From positions 1-34,180 of the forward strand of contig CAKOQK010000013.1 in assembly GCA_934101225.1 (NCBI GenBank): 34,180 bases of DNA, in the 5' to 3' direction. The notes under the pieces are model-generated. The model was not told the origin of the DNA. It did not search any database and saw only the letters and a list, made by a program, of their open reading frames with translations. This DNA is from an uncultured Bacilli bacterium. GTDB taxonomy: Bacteria; Bacillota_I; Bacilli_A; RF39; UBA660. Made by a program: the position numbers and the translations under genes. Below are positions 24,603 to 32,620 of the stretch, piece after piece (positions within the stretch are counted from its first letter, which is position 1; the number at the start of each line of letters is the position of its first letter).

Positions 24603-26880
24603 TTTCGTCATCTCCTTTTGTGTCCATGTAAACATTATCTTTTTCAGTATGAAAACAAATAGATGCATATTTACAATTTGGGCAGCTTTTATTTGTTTGG
24701 TTTAATATAATTGGTTTTATATCAAAGTTGTTATTCTTTATTTCAGTTATACAATTATTTATTTTTTCAGTTACTAATTTTTCTAATTCTTCAAATTCCT
24801 CATTAGACAATATTTTAGCATACTTATAAAAGCCATCACTTTTCTTTTTAATTCCTTTAATATACATACTGTTTTCGTATGTGCTATCTATTTCTTCTAA
24901 TATTTCTTCATTTGATGTTGAATATCCTTCTAATTTAAGTGAATTTTCAAATGATTCGTTATCACTTTTATCCATATTAAAATTAAATTTGGGTTTTAAA
25001 ATATGCTCTAGATAAACACCTACTATTTGAGAATCAGGATAAATTGTTTTTATTAAGTAAATATAAGTTGGTAATTGTAAATTAAAGCCATATTGACATT
25101 CTTTTAGATTTATTTTGGGATTTCCTGTTTTATAATCTATTAAGATAATTTTATTCTGGTATTTTTGAATTTTATCGATAATTCCTACAAATTTAGTTTC
25201 ATTTATGGTTGTTTCAATTTTTCTTTCACATTCTATTTCATTAAATTTAGTAACATTTTGCATACTTAAAATATAAGATATTGCAGTTTTTAATTCTTCT
25301 AATATTTTATTTTGAAATAATAAATTTTCATTTGTTACTTGATAACTGTTTGTTTCTAAAAATTCTTGTTTTGCGGCATCAAAGTCAAAGTTATCTTCAT
25401 ATATTTTGGATAATATATAATGACATAATGAACCAATATAAGTATCAAATGTGTCTTCGTATGTATTTAGTTTTAATATGTTATCGCAATAGTATTTAAA
25501 TGGGCATTCATAGAAACTATTCATTTTTGAATAAGACAAACTAAATTCTTCAGTTGCTTCAACTTTGGTGTAAGTATTATTATAATCTTTGTATCTTAAA
25601 TCGGGATATGTATTTAAAAGAATGTCTTGATTATCATTTTTATTATTGTATTTTAAAAAGTTATCTAACATATTAGTAAGATTATATTTATTAATTTTGT
25701 TAGAATATTTACTTATTTTGTTTTCTTTGGAAATAATTTCATAATCATAATCAGTTGCAATAGTTGAAATATTTAGTGGTCCATTATAATTATTTTGACT
25801 TGCTGTAATTGTTAAATTATTAATATTTCTAATTACTTTATTTAATATTTCTTTATTAATGTTATTTAATTCAGTTGATGTTTCTAAAAATGAAGGTTTT
25901 TCATTATCAGAGATATAATCAACATCTTTATTTATTACAGGAATATATTCACTATTAAAATTTATTATATAAACATTATCATCTTTTTCAATTATATTAT
26001 TTATGATATCAATTTCATTTATTGCGTTACGTATTTTAGTATTGTTAATTTTAGTTTGTTTCAATTCTTCCTTGATAACATTGTTAATATCTTGGTAGTT
26101 ATCCACAAAATAATATTTATTTAATATGTTAATAATTGTTTTTTTAATTTTGTCATCTTTTATTTTAGATAAGAATTCTTCAATATTATTTAGATTATTA
26201 AGTAATTCTTTTCCTATATATGTATTATATAAAGTATTATTGTAGTTTAAGTTAATAGGGATACCATAACTTTTAAATATTCTGTCAATTATTAGTTTAT
26301 TATCATTATTAATTCCGTATATATAAGTTTTAGATAAATCTAAATTTTTGGATATAATATCTTCTGCTATATATTCTATTTCATATGAAACATTATCAAA
26401 TAAATAAACTTTAGGGTTTATATTTTGATATTCTTTTTCTATAATATTTACTTTTAAATTGTTGTCATCAATAATTTTTTTTATAAATTTATTAATATAA
26501 TCAAAGCCATAAAATATTATTTCTTTATCTTTAATAAATGGTAAAAAGCGATTATTTATTATTAGTAATTTTTTTTCTAATAAATCTTTTTTGATATTTG
26601 TTAATTCTTGTAATTTAGAAGAATCATTATTATCATTGGTAGTAAATTTTAAATTTTTTAATATTTCTTTTGCATTTTGATAACTCAAGTTTTTGCTGTT
26701 CATCAAATAAATTATAGTTTTTTCATTATAATCAATGGTTAGATTAGTAATAAATTCTTGTTCAGTTAATATTTTAACGTTAGATAATTTTGGTAAATTA
26801 TTAATATATTTAATTACTTTTGTTTTGATATTATTTGGTATTATTAAAATTTTATTATTTAAATCAATATTTATGTTCAT
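24586..26880 (-). CDS. addB: ATP-dependent nuclease subunit B (AddB)
   Basis: Partner of AddA; its nuclease cuts the opposite strand and it carries a [4Fe-4S] cluster. The nuclease core is FVGIIDKIQKYQNKI then LIDYKTG, followed by QLPTYIYL. The cluster cysteines are one in YECPFKYYC (residue about 460) and three in CPNCKYASIC close to the C-terminus (about 734-742). The N-terminal half is a degenerate helicase fold lacking a Walker A. At 764 aa it is much shorter than Bacillus AddB (about 1166), so the inactive helicase part is strongly reduced. ATG 26880 follows AAAGGAATAAT. Same operon as addA. Confidence 0.9.
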   Translation of the reverse strand: MNINIDLNNKILIIPNNIKTKVIKYINNLPKLSNVKILTEQEFITNLTIDYNEKTIIYLMNSKNLSYQNAKEILKNLKFTTNDNNDSSKLQELTNIKKDLLEKKLLIINNRFLPFIKDKEIIFYGFDYINKFIKKIIDDNNLKVNIIEKEYQNINPKVYLFDNVSYEIEYIAEDIISKNLDLSKTYIYGINNDNKLIIDRIFKSYGIPINLNYNNTLYNTYIGKELLNNLNNIEEFLSKIKDDKIKKTIINILNKYYFVDNYQDINNVIKEELKQTKINNTKIRNAINEIDIINNIIEKDDNVYIINFNSEYIPVINKDVDYISDNEKPSFLETSTELNNINKEILNKVIRNINNLTITASQNNYNGPLNISTIATDYDYEIISKENKISKYSNKINKYNLTNMLDNFLKYNNKNDNQDILLNTYPDLRYKDYNNTYTKVEATEEFSLSYSKMNSFYECPFKYYCDNILKLNTYEDTFDTYIGSLCHYILSKIYEDNFDFDAAKQEFLETNSYQVTNENLLFQNKILEELKTAISYILSMQNVTKFNEIECERKIETTINETKFVGIIDKIQKYQNKIILIDYKTGNPKINLKECQYGFNLQLPTYIYLIKTIYPDSQIVGVYLEHILKPKFNFNMDKSDNESFENSLKLEGYSTSNEEILEEIDSTYENSMYIKGIKKKSDGFYKYAKILSNEEFEELEKLVTEKINNCITEIKNNNFDIKPIILNQTNKSCPNCKYASICFHTEKDNVYMDTKGDDENAELD

Positions 26881-27037
26881 ATTATTCCTTTCATGTCTTA
26901 ATTATATTTTATCATACATTTATATGTATAGTAATTAGTTTATTAAATATAAGTTGTTTATTATTTGAATATTTTTAATTAAAATGTTTACTTTATGAAA
27001 AATTTAGAATATACTTTGGAAGTAGATGAGGTGTTAT

Positions 27038-27391
27038 ATGATAACTGAATTAGGTAATAAAGTTAAAATTCTTAGAAAAAATAAAGGTATTAATCAGGAA
27101 ACATTAGCAAATGTTTTAGGGCTTAGTAAAGGACAAATGTGTAATTTAGAAAATGGAAAAAGAAATTTTAGTTTAGGACAATTGGAGAAAATTTGTGAAT
27201 ATTTTAATATTGATTTATCTTATTTCTTTTTATTGGAAAATAATGATTCATGTTTGAGCATTGTTACTAAAGTTAAATTATTATTTGAAAGCGACGAATT
27301 AACTCAAAGTGAAAAAGATGAATTCTTTTTAGCAATAATGAAAGCTTATTTAGATTCTAAAAAAAAACAAACTTTAATAACTACTTCTTAG
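27038..27391 (+). CDS. XRE-family helix-turn-helix regulator
   Basis: A 117-residue regulator with an N-terminal HTH_3 domain at residues 1-58: LGNKVKILRKNKGINQETLA, then LGLSKGQMCNLENGKRNF and LEKICEYFNIDLSYFF, the classic Cro/C1 five-helix pattern. The C-terminal 50 residues are a charged helical extension (TQSEKDEFFLAIMKAYLDSKKK). ATG 27038 has GAGGTG five bases upstream; ATG 27026 lies before that site and is rejected. It is divergent from addB and stands 11 bases before an interrupted ribonuclease gene, a pairing like toxin-antitoxin or phage-derived modules. Confidence 0.9.
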   Translation: MITELGNKVKILRKNKGINQETLANVLGLSKGQMCNLENGKRNFSLGQLEKICEYFNIDLSYFFLLENNDSCLSIVTKVKLLFESDELTQSEKDEFFLAIMKAYLDSKKKQTLITTS

Positions 27392-27402
27392 AAAGTCCTT
27401 TT

Positions 27403-27909
27403 ATGAAATTAAATTATAGAGATGTTACTAGGTAATGGCTAAAAAATTCTTGTCCTAATTCTCATTGGGTAAAAACTAGAAACTATTATGAACATGATGG
27501 TATTAGATATTTTGTTGACGGTAAAAAAGTTGTCCTTGATTATACAAATTATGAGAAAGATATTGCTGTATGGCTTGAAAATTCATTTGGTGGAAAAATA
27601 TATTTATTACCTAAAGTAAATGAGCCAAAAGGTATAAAAACTGCTGATTATTTATTTCGTAATGAATATTGGGATTTAAAAAAGATGAGTTGTAATGCGA
27701 TAAGTGAGAAGAGAGCAGTAGATAATGTTGTAAAAAAATCAAAATTTCAAACTGAAAATATAATTTTGGATATTTCAGATTCAATATTGAATGAAAATAT
27801 AATTTTACAACAAGTTAGAAGATTATATAGTACTAGTGGAAGAGAGTGGATTAAGTATGTACTAATTGTTAAAAATTTTAATCTAATTAAAGTTTTTATA
27901 AGAAAATAA
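27403..27909 (+). pseudogene. CdiA-CT/BECR-type ribonuclease gene interrupted by an in-frame stop
   Basis: A single reading frame from ATG 27403 to TAA 27909 would encode about 168 aa, broken only by TAA at 27433-27435 (codon 11). Downstream of it the protein reads WLKNSCPNSHWVKTRNYY, AVWLENSFGGKIYLLPKVNE, GIKTADYLFRNEYWDLKKM and ends in REWIKYVLIVKNFN. This matches the C-terminal tRNase domain of CdiA toxins and phage BECR-fold nucleases (LLPxVNxPxGIKTxDY and YWDLK are typical). No canonical start lies between the stop and ATG 27685, which would give only the last 74 residues. The nonsense change could be natural inactivation, selection in the host, or a sequencing error. Confidence 0.78.
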
Positions 27910-27953
27910 AAAATGAGGCTGTCCCCCCTCCAAACGGAATGGGAAAGGCCTCA
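27908..27953 (-). terminator. Long GC-rich terminator hairpin of the VanY operon
   Basis: TGAGGC (27914-27919) pairs with GCCTCA (27948-27953), with further pairing TCCC/GGGA and TCC/GGA inside around AAAC. On the minus strand six Ts follow. It overlaps the pseudogene stop and lies 77 bases beyond the 90-aa gene. A second inverted repeat, AATGTAATT/AATTACATT (27954-27973), sits immediately before it. Confidence 0.75.
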
Positions 27954-28030
27954 AATGTAATTACAATTACATTCTATTATATTTTACGAAATTATGTCAA
28001 GTATTATTCTTTAATATGATTATGTGATTT

Positions 28031-28303
28031 TTAAATACTTTTTCCTTGTTTTAATGTTTGTCTTTGTAATTGTTTAGCAATTCTTAAAATCATTGTATCA
28101 TCAAAATGACTTGCTAAGATTTCTGGATCAACTTCGGATCTTGATGATAAATCTAATAAAGACTCAGCTATTACATCATCTGCATTACTTGTAACTTGTA
28201 ATTTAAACCATTCTTTTTTATCTTCGATTCCACTATTAATTGCATTTTGGGTATCAAGTTTTTGTAATGCATTTATTTCTAATTTAATGTCGTCTATATT
28301 CAT
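28031..28303 (-). CDS. Hypothetical 90-aa protein
   Basis: I do not recognise this protein. It is soluble, acidic in the first half and basic at the very end, and predicted helical throughout, with a repeated Asp/Glu-rich pattern (IKLEINALQKLD; DDVIAESLLDLSSRSEVDPE) and a C-terminal RIAKQLQRQTLKQ helix. Start ATG 28303 follows GGAG, which lies within the stop region of the preceding VanY gene, so it is co-translated as the last member of that operon. A long terminator follows. Its job is probably related to the envelope module, but only position suggests this. Confidence 0.6.
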   Translation of the reverse strand: MNIDDIKLEINALQKLDTQNAINSGIEDKKEWFKLQVTSNADDVIAESLLDLSSRSEVDPEILASHFDDTMILRIAKQLQRQTLKQGKSI

Positions 28304-28315
28304 ATTTTTTTTCTC

Positions 28316-29293
28316 CTAATCATTATATTTTGAATCTATACCAAAATAACTCTCCATAGTAATCCAGTTACCATTATTATAAAGTTCTTTTGCTAATTCT
28401 TTTCCAACATATCTAATGTGCCATGGTTCATAAATGTATCCTGTTTCGTTTGTTTTACCTTCAGGATATCTTAATATGTAACCATAAATATAAGCATTTT
28501 TAGCTACCCATTTTCCTTCTGCTGTATCTTTAAATGAATTTGATATAGTATTTAAGTCAAAAGCAAGTCCGGTTTGATGTTCTGATGCTCCCGGTCTTGC
28601 AGAAAATGTATCTGCTGCTTTTTTGCCATTTCTTTTAATATAGCCGTTATATAAATCATTTTGATAATCATAAGAACGATAACCACTTTGCGCCCATAAA
28701 TTTAAACCTAGACTAGCTGCATCACTTTTCATTAGTTTCCATGCTTCATATGCGTCTTTATCAAGTGGGTTTCGATCAAAACCATCTGATGGTACTGTTT
28801 TGTATGGATTAACTGGTTTCCAATCTTTAGTTAATTTATATGTTTTATTTACTATTAAAACATTATTTATATAATATGCACCATTTCGGTATTCTATTGT
28901 ATACCCTTTGGACGTTTTATTCGATAAATTGCTATTTTGATTTTGTTTACTTGTCGTTTTAGTCGTTGTAGTTGATGTAGTTGTTGTTTTAGTAGTTGAT
29001 GTTGTTGAAGAAGTTGTTGCACTCGTGATTGTTGTAGTAGTTTCTGGGTTTTCTTTATTTTCACCTTCAGATGGAATTTTAATTTTTTCTTCTGGTTCGT
29101 TATTATCAGTTTTGTTGTTGTTATTGTATAAGTATGTGCTTATGCCAATAAGTAAAATATCAATTAGTAAAATTATTATTAATACACTCTTACGATATTT
29201 TTTCTTTACTTTTTTTCTATTTTTTATAAAGTAGTAATTTAGCATTAACAAAATAATTAAGATTATAAAAAACATAACTAATTTAATATCCAT
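28316..29293 (-). CDS. VanY-type D-alanyl-D-alanine carboxypeptidase, membrane anchored
   Basis: A 325-residue peptidase of family M15 that would trim the terminal D-Ala of peptidoglycan stem peptides outside the membrane. Two hydrophobic helices (residues 5-23 and 36-56) are followed by a Ser/Thr-rich low-complexity linker (residues 85-115) and a C-terminal catalytic domain (about 150-325). The zinc and catalytic residues are His239 and Asp246 in SEHQTGLAFDL, and Glu289 and His292 in EPWHIRYVG. Arg206 in SGYRSYDYQ is the conserved substrate-binding region. ATG 29293 follows GGAG and begins 2 bases after the pseudoprotease gene. Confidence 0.93.
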   Translation of the reverse strand: MDIKLVMFFIILIILLMLNYYFIKNRKKVKKKYRKSVLIIILLIDILLIGISTYLYNNNNKTDNNEPEEKIKIPSEGENKENPETTTTITSATTSSTTSTTKTTTTSTTTTKTTSKQNQNSNLSNKTSKGYTIEYRNGAYYINNVLIVNKTYKLTKDWKPVNPYKTVPSDGFDRNPLDKDAYEAWKLMKSDAASLGLNLWAQSGYRSYDYQNDLYNGYIKRNGKKAADTFSARPGASEHQTGLAFDLNTISNSFKDTAEGKWVAKNAYIYGYILRYPEGKTNETGYIYEPWHIRYVGKELAKELYNNGNWITMESYFGIDSKYND

Positions 29294-29295
29294 TT

Positions 29296-30099
29296 TTATT
29301 CTCCATATTCCACATTATTTTCTTTAAGAAAATTAATAATATCGGTACTATTTATAACTATTCCAACTCTTTTAATTAATTCATTATTAACATAAATGTT
29401 TTTATTTGATGATAGCATTCCTAGAATTTTTCCTTCTTTATTTAAAACTGGACCACCATTCATTCCAATGTATATTTCATTACTTATTTCAAATTCAGAA
29501 ATATTTCCGTTTTCATCTATTAAATTTCTTGTTACTATTCCTGTTATTGGATATGATGGAAAATTCATTTTTTTATAGGTTAAATCTATGTCATTATTTT
29601 CTTTGTTATAAATAAATGTTTCATATTCTGGGAAAGCAAATCCGATTCCAACAAAATCTTGTCCTTGCATAATTTTACTATTTTCAAATTTAGGAAATTT
29701 ACTAATTAATAAATTATTATTTGTATTTTTTATTAATGCTAAATTTAAGTATTTGTGAAAAACGATTTCAATATTTGTTATACTTTCAGCTACATCGACA
29801 ATTTGTATACAGATATTAGTGATGGTTTTATCATTTAAATCATATTTCTTTTCTATCTTTTTAATTTGTTTAGAATTTTTATTTTGCATTTCGGCAAATA
29901 TAGGGGTAAAAACATCTTTTGTATCAACTGATAAGATAATATTTTCAGCAATTTCTTTAGTTGTAATCATGTCTCCATTTTGATTTACAACCATAATAGT
30001 TCCTATATCATTTAAAATATCGATTACGCCATAATATTTCTTACCAATTATCATTGGTCTAATAAAATTTAAGGCCTCTTTACAAGCTTTTTTGTACAT
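29296..30099 (-). CDS. Trypsin-fold pseudoprotease (all catalytic residues replaced)
   Basis: A 267-residue protein resembling the HtrA/DegP-type chymotrypsin fold. GTIMVVNQNGDMITTKEIAENI (residues 33-54) aligns with the GxGxIxxxGxIxTNxHVV strand; YLNLALIK (117-124) aligns with the DLAVLK segment; and YIGMNGGPVLNKEGKILGM (210-228) aligns with the GNSGGPVxN motif. The three catalytic positions are changed: His to Glu49, Asp to Asn119, Ser to Asn214. No signal peptide or membrane segment is present, so it is probably cytosolic or bound to the small membrane protein encoded just upstream. Its role is likely binding, not proteolysis. The alignment is by eye. Confidence 0.72.
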   Translation of the reverse strand: MYKKACKEALNFIRPMIIGKKYYGVIDILNDIGTIMVVNQNGDMITTKEIAENIILSVDTKDVFTPIFAEMQNKNSKQIKKIEKKYDLNDKTITNICIQIVDVAESITNIEIVFHKYLNLALIKNTNNNLLISKFPKFENSKIMQGQDFVGIGFAFPEYETFIYNKENNDIDLTYKKMNFPSYPITGIVTRNLIDENGNISEFEISNEIYIGMNGGPVLNKEGKILGMLSSNKNIYVNNELIKRVGIVINSTDIINFLKENNVEYGE

Positions 30100-30109
30100 A
30101 ATTAACCTG

Positions 30110-30292
30110 TTAATAATTTTTATCTTTAATTATTAGAACTAATCCGTAAAGTTCTAATAAAATAGATAAGACCATTAAAATAATGATATAAATATCACTT
30201 ATATCTACATATTTATTTATAAATAAGGTTATTAGTAAACCTACTAAACCTTCAAATATTCTAATTAAACCAATTGGCATTTTTCTTTTCAT
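30110..30292 (-). CDS. Small two-helix membrane protein
   Basis: A 60-residue protein with two hydrophobic segments (about residues 9-26 and 34-55) separated by KYVDISD; the first is flanked by basic residues (MKRKMP). No family recognised. ATG 30292 is six bases after AAGGTG; a GTG at 30301 overlaps that site and is rejected. It is the first gene of the four-gene operon with the pseudoprotease, VanY and the 90-aa protein, and it has a good extended -10 promoter. It may anchor the soluble pseudoprotease at the membrane, which is inference from position only. Confidence 0.6.
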   Translation of the reverse strand: MKRKMPIGLIRIFEGLVGLLITLFINKYVDISDIYIIILMVLSILLELYGLVLIIKDKNY

Positions 30293-30309
30293 TTTCCCCA
30301 CCTTAATAA

Positions 30310-30318
30310 ATTATATCA
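30310..30318 (-). promoter_or_regulatory. Extended -10 promoter of the pseudoprotease-VanY operon
   Basis: On the minus strand TGATATAAT (30318-30310) is an extended -10 element about 20 bases before the first ATG. No strong -35 is visible, which fits the extended type. The rest of the gap 30319-30433 holds no gene. Confidence 0.5.
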
Positions 30319-30433
30319 TTATGAGGCTTAGTTTGTATAGTTAATTATTAAGTTTTCGGCAATTTTTTAAGTATGTAAAATTAATTTTTATAATATTTAT
30401 TATAAATTATTATTTAAAAATTTTTGTTATTAA

Positions 30434-30473
30434 ATAAAAAAACTATTAACAATAATTTATTTGCTAATAGTTT
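30434..30473 (-). terminator. Terminator of the NUDIX-to-paralog operon
   Basis: AAACTATTA (30440-30448) pairs with TAATAGTTT (30465-30473); on the minus strand seven Ts follow the stem. Confidence 0.75.
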
Positions 30474-30493
30474 GTATAATTAACTTTAATGTT

Positions 30494-31198
30494 TTACGTA
30501 CGAGCACCGTTTCCTCTACCACTTTTTGAATCAATTATGACATCATTATATTTATTTCCATTAAATGTTACGTGATGTATATCAATAGTATCTGAATTTT
30601 GATCTCTTTTTTTATCATTTAAACTTAAATAATAAATTGAGTCATTTGATATGTAAATACGATCATTAAAAATATAATCATTATACATTTTATTTAATAC
30701 TAAACTTTGATTTGATACTAAAGGAACTTGATATATAAATTCATAAATTGTATTAAATATATAAACATAATGAGTATCCATTCCATTTTCATCTGAATCA
30801 GAATAATCAATTACAAAATAATTTTCGTTCTGATTATTCTTGAAAGTTAAAAATTTAAAATCATCTATTTTTGTATTATAATTTTCCGTATATATTAAAA
30901 AGTCTTTATTTAGCTTTTTTCCATTGTAATATAGATTTATATAATAATAATCATCATTTTTATTTAATGAATATGATATGTTAATCATTTTTTCATCAAC
31001 TATTAATTCTTTAAAATTTTCTATATATTCTATTGGCTTAACATTACTCTTAATATTGTTTGTAGTTTTATTAGAAAAGTTATTATATTGATTATTATTT
31101 TCTTTATTTATTATTAAATATATTAATATACCTATCAATATTATTATTATACTTATTAAAATTAATATAAAAGTATAGTTATCTTTTTCATTTTTCAA
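30494..31198 (-). CDS. Single-anchor extracytoplasmic protein, tandem paralog 1
   Basis: A 234-residue protein with an N-terminal membrane helix (about residues 9-29), an Asn/Lys linker and an extracytoplasmic domain that I do not recognise. It shares with the next gene the segments VPLVSNQSLVLNKMYNDYIF, FNDRIYISNDSIYYLS and HHVTFNGNKYNDVIID, so the two are duplicated. The start is TTG 31198, well placed eight bases after GGAG (31207-31210). The C-terminus is Gly/Arg-rich (SGRGNGART). It ends in front of a terminator. No cysteine lipobox is visible. Confidence 0.6.
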   Translation of the reverse strand: MKNEKDNYTFILILISIIIILIGILIYLIINKENNNQYNNFSNKTTNNIKSNVKPIEYIENFKELIVDEKMINISYSLNKNDDYYYINLYYNGKKLNKDFLIYTENYNTKIDDFKFLTFKNNQNENYFVIDYSDSDENGMDTHYVYIFNTIYEFIYQVPLVSNQSLVLNKMYNDYIFNDRIYISNDSIYYLSLNDKKRDQNSDTIDIHHVTFNGNKYNDVIIDSKSGRGNGART

Positions 31199-31210
31199 TT
31201 TTAATTCTCC

Positions 31211-31960
31211 TTATAGTTTTACACCACTAAATTTTGCATTTATAGTGTCAATAACTTCATCATAATATTTATTGTCATATAATGTAACTTTATGTACAGC
31301 AGCTTTATTATTTTCATTACTTTGACTTAAATAATAGATACAATTATTATTTATGCTAACTCTATCATTAAATTCAATATTATATTTGTCATTTAGTTCT
31401 ATTTCTTGTTCACTAACTAATGGTACTATATATACTAGTTCTGTATTATCATTTATTATAAATGTGCTATTTGTAGAATTAACGTTTGCATTAATAGTTA
31501 AATATTCTTTATTATCCAACCCGATTATTTTATTAACTTCTAGTTTATCTAAATAATAATCTCTTAATTCGGTATTATATTCTCCAATATTAATTAAACC
31601 AATTTTTTGATCATTAAATAAAAATTGTAAATAATATGAATATCCTTTTTGGCCTGAGTCATAATTGTTTTCTTCAATTACTTGATAAATATTATATCCA
31701 ATTTTAATACTCTTATTATTTAGTTTGATTTCTTTAAGATTATTATTGTTTGAAATAATTTCTAAATTAGAAATACTATCATTATCGTTTAATGACCAAC
31801 TATAAATTGGATAATCACTTTTACTAAATTTCTTATAAGAATTAATATTATTTGGTGTAGTACTATTTTTATATAACATAATTATTACTAAAAATAGTAA
31901 CATAATTATTAGTAGTAAAGCACTAATAATTGTAATAATTTTAATTTTATCTTTTTTCAT
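31211..31960 (-). CDS. Single-anchor extracytoplasmic protein, tandem paralog 2
   Basis: A 249-residue relative of the preceding entry. It has a basic start MKKDKIKI, a membrane helix at about residues 8-30, and a domain with the same block order: YIVPLVSEQEIELNDKY, EFNDRVSINNNCIYYLS, AVHKVTLYDNKYYDEVID. Differences concentrate in the loops, as expected for a duplication under separate selection. The start ATG 31960 follows an AAGAGA-type site. Twelve bases separate it from paralog 1, so both are one transcript. Function unknown; ligand or wall binding is possible. Confidence 0.6.
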   Translation of the reverse strand: MKKDKIKIITIISALLLIIMLLFLVIIMLYKNSTTPNNINSYKKFSKSDYPIYSWSLNDNDSISNLEIISNNNNLKEIKLNNKSIKIGYNIYQVIEENNYDSGQKGYSYYLQFLFNDQKIGLINIGEYNTELRDYYLDKLEVNKIIGLDNKEYLTINANVNSTNSTFIINDNTELVYIVPLVSEQEIELNDKYNIEFNDRVSINNNCIYYLSQSNENNKAAVHKVTLYDNKYYDEVIDTINAKFSGVKL

Positions 31961-32031
31961 AAATCTAAGATCTCTTTCTTTAAATAATTATTAATTGTTT
32001 TAATAGTTTGAAAATTTTTTATTTTTTAAAA

Positions 32032-32598
32032 TCATTTTGTTTTTGTAAATATGTTGCCATTAATGTCAACAAATGTTGGACCATGATAACCTGATTCCTG
32101 ACTATCAAACGCTGTTGGTAAAATTGTTACAATATTTTTAAGTCCTAAGTCATTAGTTATTGTAATATTTCTATTATTTATGTTTGGAAATTCAACATCA
32201 GCTTTTCCAACTGTTCCGTCAGTTTTTATATAGTATAGACTATTAAAAAATGCTTGACCATCATTAATTATGTAAAAACTAATTACATTGTCTGATATTT
32301 TATAATTTCCAAAAACATTATTAAGTTCTTCGTTTGAATATTCAATATGTAATTCTTTGTTTTTATTTAACGTTACATAATAAACACTTTGAAGCATTTC
32401 ATGATCTACTCTTTGAGATAAATAGTTGGAACCGCTAAAATTATTTATTTCATCTGAAAGTTTTTTTGCATATTTTTCATAGTTATTTTCTTCATTGTTT
32501 GAAACGCTTGTTTTTTTGAATTCCTTGTATACTACAATAGATAATAATACAATAATAATTGTTAACATAATTATAATGATATTTTTAAAATCCTTCAT
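32032..32598 (-). CDS. Single-anchor extracytoplasmic protein
   Basis: A 188-residue protein starting MKDFKNIIIIMLT, with one membrane helix at about residues 5-24 and an extracytoplasmic part with an Asn-rich stretch and the pattern YYVTLNKNKELHIEYSNEE, then FYIINDGQAF. It resembles the neighbouring paralogs in size and layout but has no clearly shared block. No family recognised. ATG 32598 follows GGGAAGG with good spacing; an earlier in-frame ATG at 32634 overlaps the NUDIX gene and has no ribosome site. It is 22 bases after the NUDIX stop. Confidence 0.55.
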   Translation of the reverse strand: MKDFKNIIIIMLTIIIVLLSIVVYKEFKKTSVSNNEENNYEKYAKKLSDEINNFSGSNYLSQRVDHEMLQSVYYVTLNKNKELHIEYSNEELNNVFGNYKISDNVISFYIINDGQAFFNSLYYIKTDGTVGKADVEFPNINNRNITITNDLGLKNIVTILPTAFDSQESGYHGPTFVDINGNIFTKTK

Positions 32599-32620
32599 AC
32601 TAAACCTTCCCTTCTTATAA

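Noticed and set aside
27685..27909. A free-standing 74-aa gene from ATG 27685
   Set aside because: It is the tail of the longer CdiA-CT/BECR frame, without its own ribosome site, so it is treated as part of the pseudogene.
27908..27973. CRISPR repeat or insertion-sequence end
   Set aside because: Only one copy of each hairpin is present in the window, with no spacers, no transposase and no target-site duplication.
29396..29615. Plus-strand open frames opposite the pseudoprotease
   Set aside because: They are shadows of the minus-strand gene, whose operon spacing and ribosome sites are convincing.
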